A stretch of DNA of 57,405 nucleotides from Candidatus Solibacter usitatus (lineage in GTDB: Bacteria; Acidobacteriota; Terriglobia; Bryobacterales; Bryobacteraceae). Location: assembly GCA_016213245.1 (NCBI GenBank), contig JACRBC010000023.1:1-57405 (forward strand). The letters are read 5' to 3'. Shown here piece by piece: positions 44,515-52,433 of the stretch. A model generated the notes under the pieces. It saw only the letters and a list, made by a program, of their open reading frames with translations, was not told the DNA's origin and made no database searches. Every line of letters starts with the position of its first letter. Within the stretch, counting starts at the first letter, position 1. The translations under genes were made by a program, and so were the position numbers.

Positions 44515-45582
44515 TCAAGCCAGGACCTCCCGTGCGAAGCGCACTACGGTTTCCGCGTTCAACTCCGAATCCCGCCCCAGCAACAGGCGCCGCACCACGG
44601 ACCGCCGCAGCAGCTCCAGGCAATTGCGCAGGCGCGAGCCGGCCACGTTCACCTTGCTGAGTAGCTCCCAGGCGCTCCGCTCCAGGATGAACTCCAACCC
44701 GTGAAAGAGGCCGAGTCCGACGACGCTGTTGGAGACCATCGCCCGCAGAGCTTCGGCCAGACCCGCGCTTTCGATCGAACAGCCGCTCGATAGCGTCCGG
44801 CTGCCTAGAAAGACGATCCCTGGCTCGGCCGCGGGGCAAACCCGGTCGGCGAAGTAGTCGTAGTCCACAAGAACCTTGGGACCAAACTCCATGCGCTGTA
44901 TCAGGCGGCGGCGCTCCTCGGGCACCTGGCTGACGGACTCGGCCAACAGGCCCAAGTGCAAGGGGAAGGCATGCACCCGGCCCCGCGCATCCACGTAAGG
45001 GGAATCGTCCGACAGCAACTTCACTTCCCGGTGGCGAAGCAGATGGGCCCCCAGGGTGCTCTTGCCTCCGCCCATGGGCGCCAGTACGAGAATCGCCCGC
45101 CCGTTCAGACTGGCGCCCAGCGCGTGGATGCGATGCATCCCGCGCCGGTCCAGGTACTCGCTGATCTGTGAGAGCAGGAACAGATAGCACGATTCGTACA
45201 GCAGGTTCGGGTCCAGGCTCTGCACGCGGAATCCGCCATGTTCCAGGTCATGAGTTCCCAGGGCCTTGCCGTGGTAGTCGACGTAGGCGCGCTTCCCGTT
45301 GCGGTAGACCACGTTGCGAGGCGTGTAGATGGAAGCGGCGCCGGCGGGCAGGCCCTCGTATCGCGGCGCCTCCTCCGCAACTTCGATTCGCGTCTCCCCT
45401 CCTGCCGGTTCGGAACGGAAGAAGGCGAAATCGCGGCAGATTCCATCAACGGCACGGGGCGACGAACCGGACACCAGGAACCTGTATCCGTAAACCTCAA
45501 ACGCGGTGGCACTCGACTGAGCCACGCTGTCTACCTCCGGGGGCCAACTCAACGCTTCATCATATACCAGGATGCTCCCCAT
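44515..45582 (-). CDS. HprK-related kinase
   Basis: A 355-residue protein. Residues 1-150 form a family-specific N-domain; the kinase core follows with Walker A APMGGGKST (168-176), LLSDDSPYVD (metal-binding DD) and YDYFADRVCPAAEP. It resembles HPr kinase/phosphorylase but lacks its hexameric C-terminal regions; relatives phosphorylate serines of modified peptides or act in polysaccharide loci. ATG 45582 is annotated, but a TTG at 45552 lies 6 bases after a near-perfect TATGAT and may be the true start. It is 9 bases after the membrane protein gene. Confidence 0.8.
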   Translation of the reverse strand: MGSILVYDEALSWPPEVDSVAQSSATAFEVYGYRFLVSGSSPRAVDGICRDFAFFRSEPAGGETRIEVAEEAPRYEGLPAGAASIYTPRNVVYRNGKRAYVDYHGKALGTHDLEHGGFRVQSLDPNLLYESCYLFLLSQISEYLDRRGMHRIHALGASLNGRAILVLAPMGGGKSTLGAHLLRHREVKLLSDDSPYVDARGRVHAFPLHLGLLAESVSQVPEERRRLIQRMEFGPKVLVDYDYFADRVCPAAEPGIVFLGSRTLSSGCSIESAGLAEALRAMVSNSVVGLGLFHGLEFILERSAWELLSKVNVAGSRLRNCLELLRRSVVRRLLLGRDSELNAETVVRFAREVLA

Positions 45583-45591
45583 CCAGGGTAT

Positions 45592-46797
45592 TCAGACCCC
45601 TAATTCATGTAAGAGAGCCCGGGCGATCCCGGCTGCCTGCGGCGCGAGCTGGCCGGCGACCCGCAACGCCACCAGCGCCGCGGGCAGCAACGCCAGCCGG
45701 CCGCCTCCGTCCAACGCTCGCAAAGCCACCAGGACCAGCAACGGCGAAACCACCCGCGGGTAGGCGTAGGGATCGCGGTGGCTGAATAGGAGCGACATCC
45801 ACACTGCCAGCACGGCGAACAGCAGCGCCGCGACCTCTCGCGGCCCTCGTTCGCGGTTCCACACGAATCGCGCGGCCAGCAGTACCGCCAGGGCGATGCC
45901 CAACAGCGACAGGTAGTCCAGCAGCGTCAGAGCACCCGCCAGAGCGTCCGGCAGTTGATACTCCGGCGTACCCAGCCGGAGGCGCATCGGGGCGTGGCTT
46001 TCCATGCCCGCAAGTCCCCGCGCTGAGTGCACGAACGGGCGCACCATGTCACCGTCCACGCGGAACTGCAGGTAACCGAACCACGCCGCCGCCGGCAGGG
46101 CCGCCGTCGCGTACAGCAGCGCCTGGCGCGCCTCCCGGCGCAAGAGCAGGTGCAGGCAGTAGCCCGCCAGCGGCAATACGCCGGTTTCGCGTGTCAGGGT
46201 GGCGCATAGAAGCACGAGGTACAGCTTCCAGGGGGGGCCTTCCTTGGTGTACAGCGCAAAGGCCAAAACCAGCGCCGCCAGGGCGACGTCCACCACCAGG
46301 CGGTCCAGCGAGATGATGACCGCCGGCACCAGCAGGAATCCCAGCCCCCAGGCCGGACTGCGCCCCGCGGAGCACGCGTAGCGGCTCAGCCAGTAGGCTC
46401 CCAGCAGCACCCAAAGCAGGATCACGCCGCGGTAGGCCGCATCGACGAAGCCGTCCCGGCCCCCGGCGAGCAGGTAGGCCGACAAGGGCAGAAGGATGCG
46501 GCGATACCGCAGCCGCGGCAGGTCGACATACTTGTCCAGGCCCCTGGTCCGCAGCGGGTCGTGGGCCATGTAGTGATAGAACTGGCCGTCGTAGCCGCCG
46601 CTGCCGGCGAACACGTGGATCCGCTCCCCTGCCAGCTCGGGAGGCGCCCGGTAGCGCTCCCCCGTGCAGAACAGGGCCGTCCAGTTGCCGCCGTAGTTGG
46701 CGCGCACGGTAGACGCCTGCCAGGCGCAGGCCAGCGCAACCGCCAGCAACCCGGCCGCCAAGGGGCCTTTTCCGATACTCGCGCCTGGAAACCTCAC
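45592..46797 (-). CDS. Polytopic membrane glycosyltransferase-like protein
   Basis: About 401 residues with ten or so membrane segments. A large first periplasmic loop carries GSGGYDGQFYHYMAHDPL, a motif seen in bacterial GT-C/GT87-like proteins, and later loops are short (LTRETGVLPLAGYCL). It probably uses a polyprenyl-phosphate sugar. GTG 46797 is chosen because it follows a minus-strand TATACT (46817-46812) by 14 bases and precedes the first helix. It leads the leftward four-gene operon. Confidence 0.75.
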   Translation of the reverse strand: MRFPGASIGKGPLAAGLLAVALACAWQASTVRANYGGNWTALFCTGERYRAPPELAGERIHVFAGSGGYDGQFYHYMAHDPLRTRGLDKYVDLPRLRYRRILLPLSAYLLAGGRDGFVDAAYRGVILLWVLLGAYWLSRYACSAGRSPAWGLGFLLVPAVIISLDRLVVDVALAALVLAFALYTKEGPPWKLYLVLLCATLTRETGVLPLAGYCLHLLLRREARQALLYATAALPAAAWFGYLQFRVDGDMVRPFVHSARGLAGMESHAPMRLRLGTPEYQLPDALAGALTLLDYLSLLGIALAVLLAARFVWNRERGPREVAALLFAVLAVWMSLLFSHRDPYAYPRVVSPLLVLVALRALDGGGRLALLPAALVALRVAGQLAPQAAGIARALLHELGV

Positions 46798-46811
46798 GGA
46801 ACGCGACGAGC

Positions 46812-46943
46812 AGTATATATCAGCCAGCGCCGCGGTGAACCTGTACGCCGCCTCGCCGCCTCGGCCGTCTGCCGCCCGCGGTCCTTGCCGTCGTTCGCCC
46901 GCCGCTTCCCCAATCCACCCGCGGCGCGCGAAAGCGATAGAAT
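46812..46943. promoter_or_regulatory. Divergent promoter region of the two biosynthetic operons
   Basis: Minus-strand TATACT (46817-46812) faces the membrane protein gene and plus-strand TAGAAT (46938-46943) faces the FkbH-type gene. The roughly 120 bases between show no other clear element. Confidence 0.45.
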
Positions 46944-46947
46944 ACTT

Positions 46948-49170
46948 GTGGGTGCGGAGCCACTGCCCGCGGCGCGCACAGCCTTGGAAATCGTGATCGA
47001 TCCCAGCAGCAGCCTCTCGCCGCAGGAGCGCATCCAGCCGCAGCCCTTCCGTATTGCCATCGCCGCCAACTTCACGGCCGATCCGGTGCGCGCCTCGCTG
47101 GCCTTCTGGGGCCGCGAACTGGACGCGGGCTTTGAGATCGTCTTCGCGCCCTACAACCAGATGGTGCAGACGCTGCTCGACCCGGGCTCCGAGTTCGGGA
47201 GGAACACCCACGGCATCAACGTAGTGCTGGTGCGTTACGAAGAGCTGGCCCAGTTCGATGCACCCGGCGGGAACGCGCTGTCCGCGCTGGAGGCGCACGC
47301 GCAGGAACTGGCCGGAGCCTTGGCGGCGGCGTCCCGTCATGCCGCGCCGCTGATGGTCTGCGTCTGTCCTTCCTCCCCCGGGTTTCTGTCGCAACCAGCC
47401 AACGCTCGCAGCCTGGAGCGCATGCGTTTGTTGCTCGCGGCGCCCGGCGTCCAGTACCTGGACGATGTCGAACTGGCGCGCCTGTATCCCGTCGAGCAGG
47501 TAGAGGACGGCGAGGCCGGCCGCATCGGCCACATCCCCTATTCCGAGACGTTTTTCGCGGCGCTGGGCACGGCCATCGCGCGGCGCGCGCACTCTCTGTT
47601 CATGCCGCCTTACAAAGTGGTGGCGGTGGATTGCGACAACACGCTGTGGGACGGCATCTGCGGGGAAGACGGCCCGTCCGGAGTGACGCTCGACCCGCCC
47701 CGGCGCGCCCTGCACAAGTTTCTGCTGGCCCAGCGCGAAGCCGGCATGCTGCTGGCGCTGGCCAGCAAGAACAACGAGCAGGACGTCCTGGACACCTTCG
47801 CCGCGCACCCGGAGTTTCCGCTGCAGCTCTCCCACTTCGCCGCATGGCGGCTGAACTGGGATTCCAAGGCGGACAGCCTCACTTCGCTGGCCACGGAGTT
47901 CAACATCGGGCTGGACGCATTCGTCTTCATCGACGACAATCCCAAGGAGTGCGCCGAGGTCGCCCAGGGCGCCCCCGAGGCTCTCTCCCTCACATTGCCC
48001 GGCGACGCCGGCGAGATCCCCGCCTTCCTGGCCCACATCTGGGCCTTCGACCACCGTACGCTGACCGCGGAGGACCAGCAGCGTTCCGCTCTGGTGGCGA
48101 ACTCGCTCGAGTTCGGCCGCGCCGCCCGCCAGGCGGCCAGCCTGGCGGAGTTCATCGCCTCGCTCGACCTGCGCGTGGACTTCCAGCCGCTCGATCCCGA
48201 GCGCCTGGGGCGTGTCGCCCAGCTCACCCTGCGGACCAACCAATTCAACACCACCACCATCCGCCGCTCGGAGACCGAGATCCAGGCGCTGCTGGCTACC
48301 GGCAACTACCGCACGTTCACCGCCGAGGTCTCCGACCGCTTCGGCGAGTATGGCCTGGTGGGCGTGCTGATCGTCCGGCAGAGCCCCGCGGACCTGTTTG
48401 TGGACAGCTTCCTGCTCAGTTGCCGCGCCCTGGGCCGCGGGGTCGAACATCGCATGCTCTCGGCCCTGGCCGAAGAGGCGCTGGACAACGGCATCTACAC
48501 GGTCTCGGTAGCGTTCCGGCCATCGGCGCGCAACCTGCCGGCGTACCAGTTTCTGGAGAGCATTCCCTTCGGGCGCAAGCACGAGGGGAGGGACGAGACG
48601 GTGTACTCCTTCCCCGTTTCCGAGCTGCAATCGCTGCGCTGGAAGGCCCCCGCGCCGGAATCCGGCCAGCCGCCCGCGCCGCGAGGCGGGACCGCGCCGT
48701 CGCGCCGTTTCACCGGCTACGCCCGCATTGCGGCCGATTTGCGCTCCCCGGTCCAGGTCCTGCAGACGATTCGCCGCCAGGCCCAGGCGGTCCTGCATGC
48801 GACCCCCGAAGACCATCCCGACGCCCCCTCGTCCGCCATCGAGCGCCAGCTTGCGGTCATCTGGACCGAGCTGCTGGAGCGGCCCGTGACCTCGGCCTCG
48901 GCCAACTTCTTCGACCTCGGCGGCCATTCCCTGCTCGCCGTCCTGCTGCTGATGCGGGTGAAGGAGGCGTTCTCGGTCGAACTCTCCGTCGACGACGTGT
49001 ATTCGGGCACGCTCACGCTCTCCGAGCTGGCCCGCACCATCGAGGCGCGCCAGCTCGGCGCTCTCGACCCCGACGAGTACCAGGCGCTGCTGGCGGAGAT
49101 CGAGGGACTCTCCGACGACGAGGTCCGCGTCCTGCTCGAACAGGAACCGCCACCAGCGAACGGGAGCTGA
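46948..49170 (+). CDS. FkbH-type HAD-IIIC protein fused to a carrier (PCP/ACP) domain
   Basis: About 740 residues. N-terminal SGNH-like domain (about 25-215), a HAD-IIIC phosphatase core with DCDNTLWDGICGEDG (D228) and ASKNNEQDVLDTF, a GNAT-like C-domain typical of FkbH proteins (RTNQFNTTT, SDRFGEYGLVGVL), then a carrier domain (about 630-700) with the phosphopantetheine serine S661 in DLGGHSLLAV. FkbH proteins move a glyceryl unit from 1,3-bisphosphoglycerate onto a carrier protein. Here both parts are on one chain. GTG 46948 is tentative. A six-base gap leads to the GT4 gene. Confidence 0.85.
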   Translation: MGAEPLPAARTALEIVIDPSSSLSPQERIQPQPFRIAIAANFTADPVRASLAFWGRELDAGFEIVFAPYNQMVQTLLDPGSEFGRNTHGINVVLVRYEELAQFDAPGGNALSALEAHAQELAGALAAASRHAAPLMVCVCPSSPGFLSQPANARSLERMRLLLAAPGVQYLDDVELARLYPVEQVEDGEAGRIGHIPYSETFFAALGTAIARRAHSLFMPPYKVVAVDCDNTLWDGICGEDGPSGVTLDPPRRALHKFLLAQREAGMLLALASKNNEQDVLDTFAAHPEFPLQLSHFAAWRLNWDSKADSLTSLATEFNIGLDAFVFIDDNPKECAEVAQGAPEALSLTLPGDAGEIPAFLAHIWAFDHRTLTAEDQQRSALVANSLEFGRAARQAASLAEFIASLDLRVDFQPLDPERLGRVAQLTLRTNQFNTTTIRRSETEIQALLATGNYRTFTAEVSDRFGEYGLVGVLIVRQSPADLFVDSFLLSCRALGRGVEHRMLSALAEEALDNGIYTVSVAFRPSARNLPAYQFLESIPFGRKHEGRDETVYSFPVSELQSLRWKAPAPESGQPPAPRGGTAPSRRFTGYARIAADLRSPVQVLQTIRRQAQAVLHATPEDHPDAPSSAIERQLAVIWTELLERPVTSASANFFDLGGHSLLAVLLLMRVKEAFSVELSVDDVYSGTLTLSELARTIEARQLGALDPDEYQALLAEIEGLSDDEVRVLLEQEPPPANGS

Positions 49171-49176
49171 GCCGCC

Positions 49177-50400
49177 ATGCGCGTCCTGCTGGCCTCCAAC
49201 GCATCTTACGATCCGCCGCGGGGCGGCTCCACGCGATCCAACCTCGCCTGGCTGCGCCACCTGACACGGGCCGGCCACCAGGTTTCGGTCGTCTGCCCCA
49301 CCGTCGAAGGCCGGCCGGATTCGACCACGACGCCTGAGCAGATCACGGTGCACGGCGTGAAGGACCTCTCCTTCCGCGCCGCGGTTCTGGGCCAGTTCAT
49401 CCGCGCGGAACAGCCCGGCTGGGTGCTGGTTTCGAGCGAAGACGTCTCGCACGTGCTGATCCGTGAAGCCGGGCAGTCGGCGCCGTCACGGCTGATCTAC
49501 CTCGCCCATACGCCGCAGTTCATGCCCTTCGGGCCGGAGTCGTGGCACGCCGATGCGGCGGCCTCGGCCATCGTCCGGCGGGCCGCCTCCATCATCACCA
49601 TCGGCAGGCACATGGCCGGCTACGTCGAGACCCATCTGGGCCGCGCCGCCACGGTTATCCATCCGCCCATCTACGGCGGTCCGGCGGTCTTCACGCCGTC
49701 GCGCGAGGGATACGTCCTGATGATCAACCCGTGCACGGTGAAAGGGCTCTCCATCTTCCTGGAACTGGCCCGGCGCTTCCCGCAAACCGCCTTCGCGGCA
49801 TTGACCGGCTGGGGCACCACGGGCACGGACCGCGCGGCCCTCGCCGGGCTGCCCAACGTCCGGCTGCTGGCCAGCGTCGGAGACATCGACGAAGCGCTGG
49901 CGCCCGCCTCGCTGCTGCTGATGCCCTCGCTCTGGTACGAGGGCTTCGGCCTGATCGCCATGGAGGCGATGCTGCGCGGCCTGCCGGTGGCGGCCAGCAA
50001 CTCCGGCGGGCTGCTGGAAGCCAAGCAGGACACCGGCTACGTCATCCCGGTCCGCCCCATCACCAGCTACGAGGCGCACTTCGACGAGACGCACATGCCG
50101 CGGGCGGTGGTTCCGGCGCAGGACATCGAACCCTGGGCCGCGGCGCTCAAGACGCTGCTGGGCAGCGAGGAGGAGTATCGCGCCGAATCGCGGCGTTCCC
50201 TGCTGCGCGCGCAGGCTTTCGTCTCATCACTGGACGCGGCCGACTTCGAGCGGCACCTGCTGGCCCTGCCGCCGGCCCCGGAGCCCATCCCGCGGCCGGC
50301 GGCTAGGGATATGGACCCGGCCCGCAGGGCGCTGCTGCTGGCCCGGCTGAAGCGAGCAGGCCGGCAGAGCCCCGACCGTGAGGGAGGGGGTTCCGCATGA
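49177..50400 (+). CDS. GT4-family glycosyltransferase
   Basis: A 407-residue GT-B enzyme: N-terminal ASNASYDPPRGGSTRSNLAW, and the retaining-GT4 donor site WYEGFGLIAMEAMLRGLPVA with the E-x7-E pair. It shares NPCTVKGLSIFLELARRFP with the next protein, so the two are tandem paralogues. Its tail DPARRALLLARLKRAGRQS resembles linkers used between NRPS modules, then runs into a short stretch encoded by a dispersed repeat (50369-50390) and stops. ATGA overlap with the next gene. Confidence 0.88.
   Translation: MRVLLASNASYDPPRGGSTRSNLAWLRHLTRAGHQVSVVCPTVEGRPDSTTTPEQITVHGVKDLSFRAAVLGQFIRAEQPGWVLVSSEDVSHVLIREAGQSAPSRLIYLAHTPQFMPFGPESWHADAAASAIVRRAASIITIGRHMAGYVETHLGRAATVIHPPIYGGPAVFTPSREGYVLMINPCTVKGLSIFLELARRFPQTAFAALTGWGTTGTDRAALAGLPNVRLLASVGDIDEALAPASLLLMPSLWYEGFGLIAMEAMLRGLPVAASNSGGLLEAKQDTGYVIPVRPITSYEAHFDETHMPRAVVPAQDIEPWAAALKTLLGSEEEYRAESRRSLLRAQAFVSSLDAADFERHLLALPPAPEPIPRPAARDMDPARRALLLARLKRAGRQSPDREGGGSA
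50369..50390 (-). repeat. Inverted copy of the CTCCCTCACGGTCG repeat inside a gene end
   Basis: The plus strand reads GACCGTGAGGGAGGGGG, the reverse complement of the core of the 16375-16450 repeats with one change at the end. It encodes the last residues (DREGG) of the GT4 protein. Confidence 0.65.
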
Positions 50401-52433
50401 GAATCCTGCTGGCGCACAACTCCACCTACTTCCCCTCGGCCGGCGGCGGCGACAAGTCCAACCGCCTGCTGATGGAGGCCCTGGCGGCCCGCGGCCATGC
50501 GGTGCGCGTGGTGACGCGCGTGGAGCAGTTCGGCCCGGAGCACCACGAGAGACTGCTGGCCCAACTGGGCGAGCGCCGCGTGGAGGCCCTCTGCGCCTCC
50601 GGCTCCGGCATCACCTACACACTGAACGGCGTCAGCGTGCGGGTCCTGTCGCTGAACCCCAACCTGCGGGCGTTCTTCCAGGCGCAGATCGACGAATTCG
50701 ACCCCGACCTGATCGTCACCTCCACGGACGACCCGGGCCAGATCCTGTTCGACATCGCCACGCGCACCCCGCGGGCCCGCACGGTCTACCTGGTGCGGGC
50801 GACCATCGCGGTGCCGTTCGGCCCGGACAGCTCCATGGTCTCGTCGGCCAAGACCGAGATGCTGAAGCGCGCCGACGGCGTGGTGGGCGTCTCCCACTAT
50901 GTGGCCGGCTACGTCCGGGAGTGGAGCGGCATCGACGCCATCCACGTGCCCATCTCCCTGCTGGAGCCCGGCGCCAGCTATCCGCTGCTGGGCGCCTTCG
51001 ACAACCCGTATGTCGCGATGGTCAATCCCTGCGCGGTGAAGGGCATCGACATCTTCCTGGAGCTGGCGCGGCGGCTGCCGGAGCTGCGCTTCGCCGCCAT
51101 CCCCACCTGGGGAACCCAGCCGGCGGAGATCGAGGCGATGCGGCGCCTGTCCAACGTCACCCTGCTGCCGCAGATGGACGACATCGACGGCCTGCTGAGG
51201 GTGACCCGCGTCATGCTGGTGCCCTCGGTGTGGGCCGAGGCGCGCTCGCGCATCGTGCTGGAGGCGATGTCGCGCGGCATCCCGGTGATGGCCTCCGACG
51301 TGGGCGGGCTGCACGAGGCCAAGCTGGGGGTTCCCTACCTGATCCGCGTCAACCCCATCGTCAGCTACAAGCCCGCGGTCGACTCATCGATGGTCCCCAT
51401 CGCCGAAGTGCCGCCGCAGGACGTCGAGCCCTGGCTGCGCGTTCTGGCGCGCCTCACCTCGGACCGGCCGCACTGGCAGGAGTTGGCCGCCGCATCCCGC
51501 GGCGCGGCCCTGCAATACGCCGCCAACCTCAATGTCCTGCCCTTTGAGTCGCTGCTGCTGGAGCTGTTGAGAAAGCCCAAGAAGCAGCCGCCGGCGAGCT
51601 CTGCGAAGCCCGCGCTGAGCGAAGACCGGCGGCGCCTGCTCACGCTGCGGTTGAAGCAGCACGCGGCCTCCACGCGGCCCGACGCCACGCTCTGGTTCCC
51701 CGGTATCGAATCGGCTCCGGCGGGCAAGCCGCGGCTCTTCTGCTTCCCCTGGGCGGGCGGCGGGGCGTTGCCGTACCGGGCCTGGAAAGAGCCGCTGGCG
51801 TCCACGGTCTGCGTCGTTCCGGTCCGCTTGCCGGGCCGGGAGACGCGCGCGGCCGAACCCGCCATGGAGCGGATGGAGCCGCTGGTGGAGAGGCTGCTGG
51901 CCGAGATCCGCCCCTTTCTCGACGTGCCGTTCTCGTTCTTCGGCCACTCGATGGGCGCCGGCATCGCCTTCGAGCTGACGCGCGCCCTGCGGCGGGCCGG
52001 GCTTCCCCTGCCCGCTTCACTGCACGTCTCCGGCGCCCGCGCGCCGCAGTTTCGCCTGCACCATCAGCCACCGCCGGAGCCGGCGCTGCGGGACTTCATC
52101 GAGGAGTTGCGGCGCCTGGAGGGCTTTCCACCCTCGGTGCTGAACAACCCGGAGCTTCTGAAGCTGGCGCTGCCTTCGCTGCTGTCCGATGCCCGCCTCT
52201 ACCGCTACTACGCCTACCAGCCGGGCGAACCGCTGCCGCTACCGCTGTTTGCGTACGGCGGGGAGGCGGACCCGAACGTCACCGCCGGCCACCTGAACGC
52301 CTGGGGCGAACAGACGGCCACCTATTTTCGCCGCGCCGAATTCCGGGGCGGGCATTTCTACCTGGAGCCCTCGCAGGCCACGCTGCTGGCCACCCTGCGC
52401 GCCGACCTCACGCCGGAGTCACGGTCCCGCTGA
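50397..52433 (+). CDS. GT4 glycosyltransferase fused to a type II thioesterase
   Basis: A 678-residue two-domain protein. Residues 1 to about 400 form a GT4 enzyme (HNSTYFPSAGGGDKSNRLLM; IVLEAMSRGIPVMASDVGGL). A linker with LSEDRRRLLTLRLKQHA leads to an alpha/beta-hydrolase thioesterase (about 440-675): LFCFPWAGGGALPYRAWKE, GHSMG with S518, D625 and H653 (GGHFYLEP). Type II thioesterases hydrolyse or transfer acyl groups from carrier domains. This fusion ties glycosyl transfer to acyl release from the upstream carrier protein. The 3' end overlaps the convergent MFS gene by 26 bases. Confidence 0.88.
   Translation: MRILLAHNSTYFPSAGGGDKSNRLLMEALAARGHAVRVVTRVEQFGPEHHERLLAQLGERRVEALCASGSGITYTLNGVSVRVLSLNPNLRAFFQAQIDEFDPDLIVTSTDDPGQILFDIATRTPRARTVYLVRATIAVPFGPDSSMVSSAKTEMLKRADGVVGVSHYVAGYVREWSGIDAIHVPISLLEPGASYPLLGAFDNPYVAMVNPCAVKGIDIFLELARRLPELRFAAIPTWGTQPAEIEAMRRLSNVTLLPQMDDIDGLLRVTRVMLVPSVWAEARSRIVLEAMSRGIPVMASDVGGLHEAKLGVPYLIRVNPIVSYKPAVDSSMVPIAEVPPQDVEPWLRVLARLTSDRPHWQELAAASRGAALQYAANLNVLPFESLLLELLRKPKKQPPASSAKPALSEDRRRLLTLRLKQHAASTRPDATLWFPGIESAPAGKPRLFCFPWAGGGALPYRAWKEPLASTVCVVPVRLPGRETRAAEPAMERMEPLVERLLAEIRPFLDVPFSFFGHSMGAGIAFELTRALRRAGLPLPASLHVSGARAPQFRLHHQPPPEPALRDFIEELRRLEGFPPSVLNNPELLKLALPSLLSDARLYRYYAYQPGEPLPLPLFAYGGEADPNVTAGHLNAWGEQTATYFRRAEFRGGHFYLEPSQATLLATLRADLTPESRSR

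Noticed and set aside
46798-49452. The upstream 885 codons of the long minus-strand frame that ends at 45592
   Set aside because: They are antisense to the FkbH-carrier gene; the real protein begins near the GTG at 46797 where membrane helices start.
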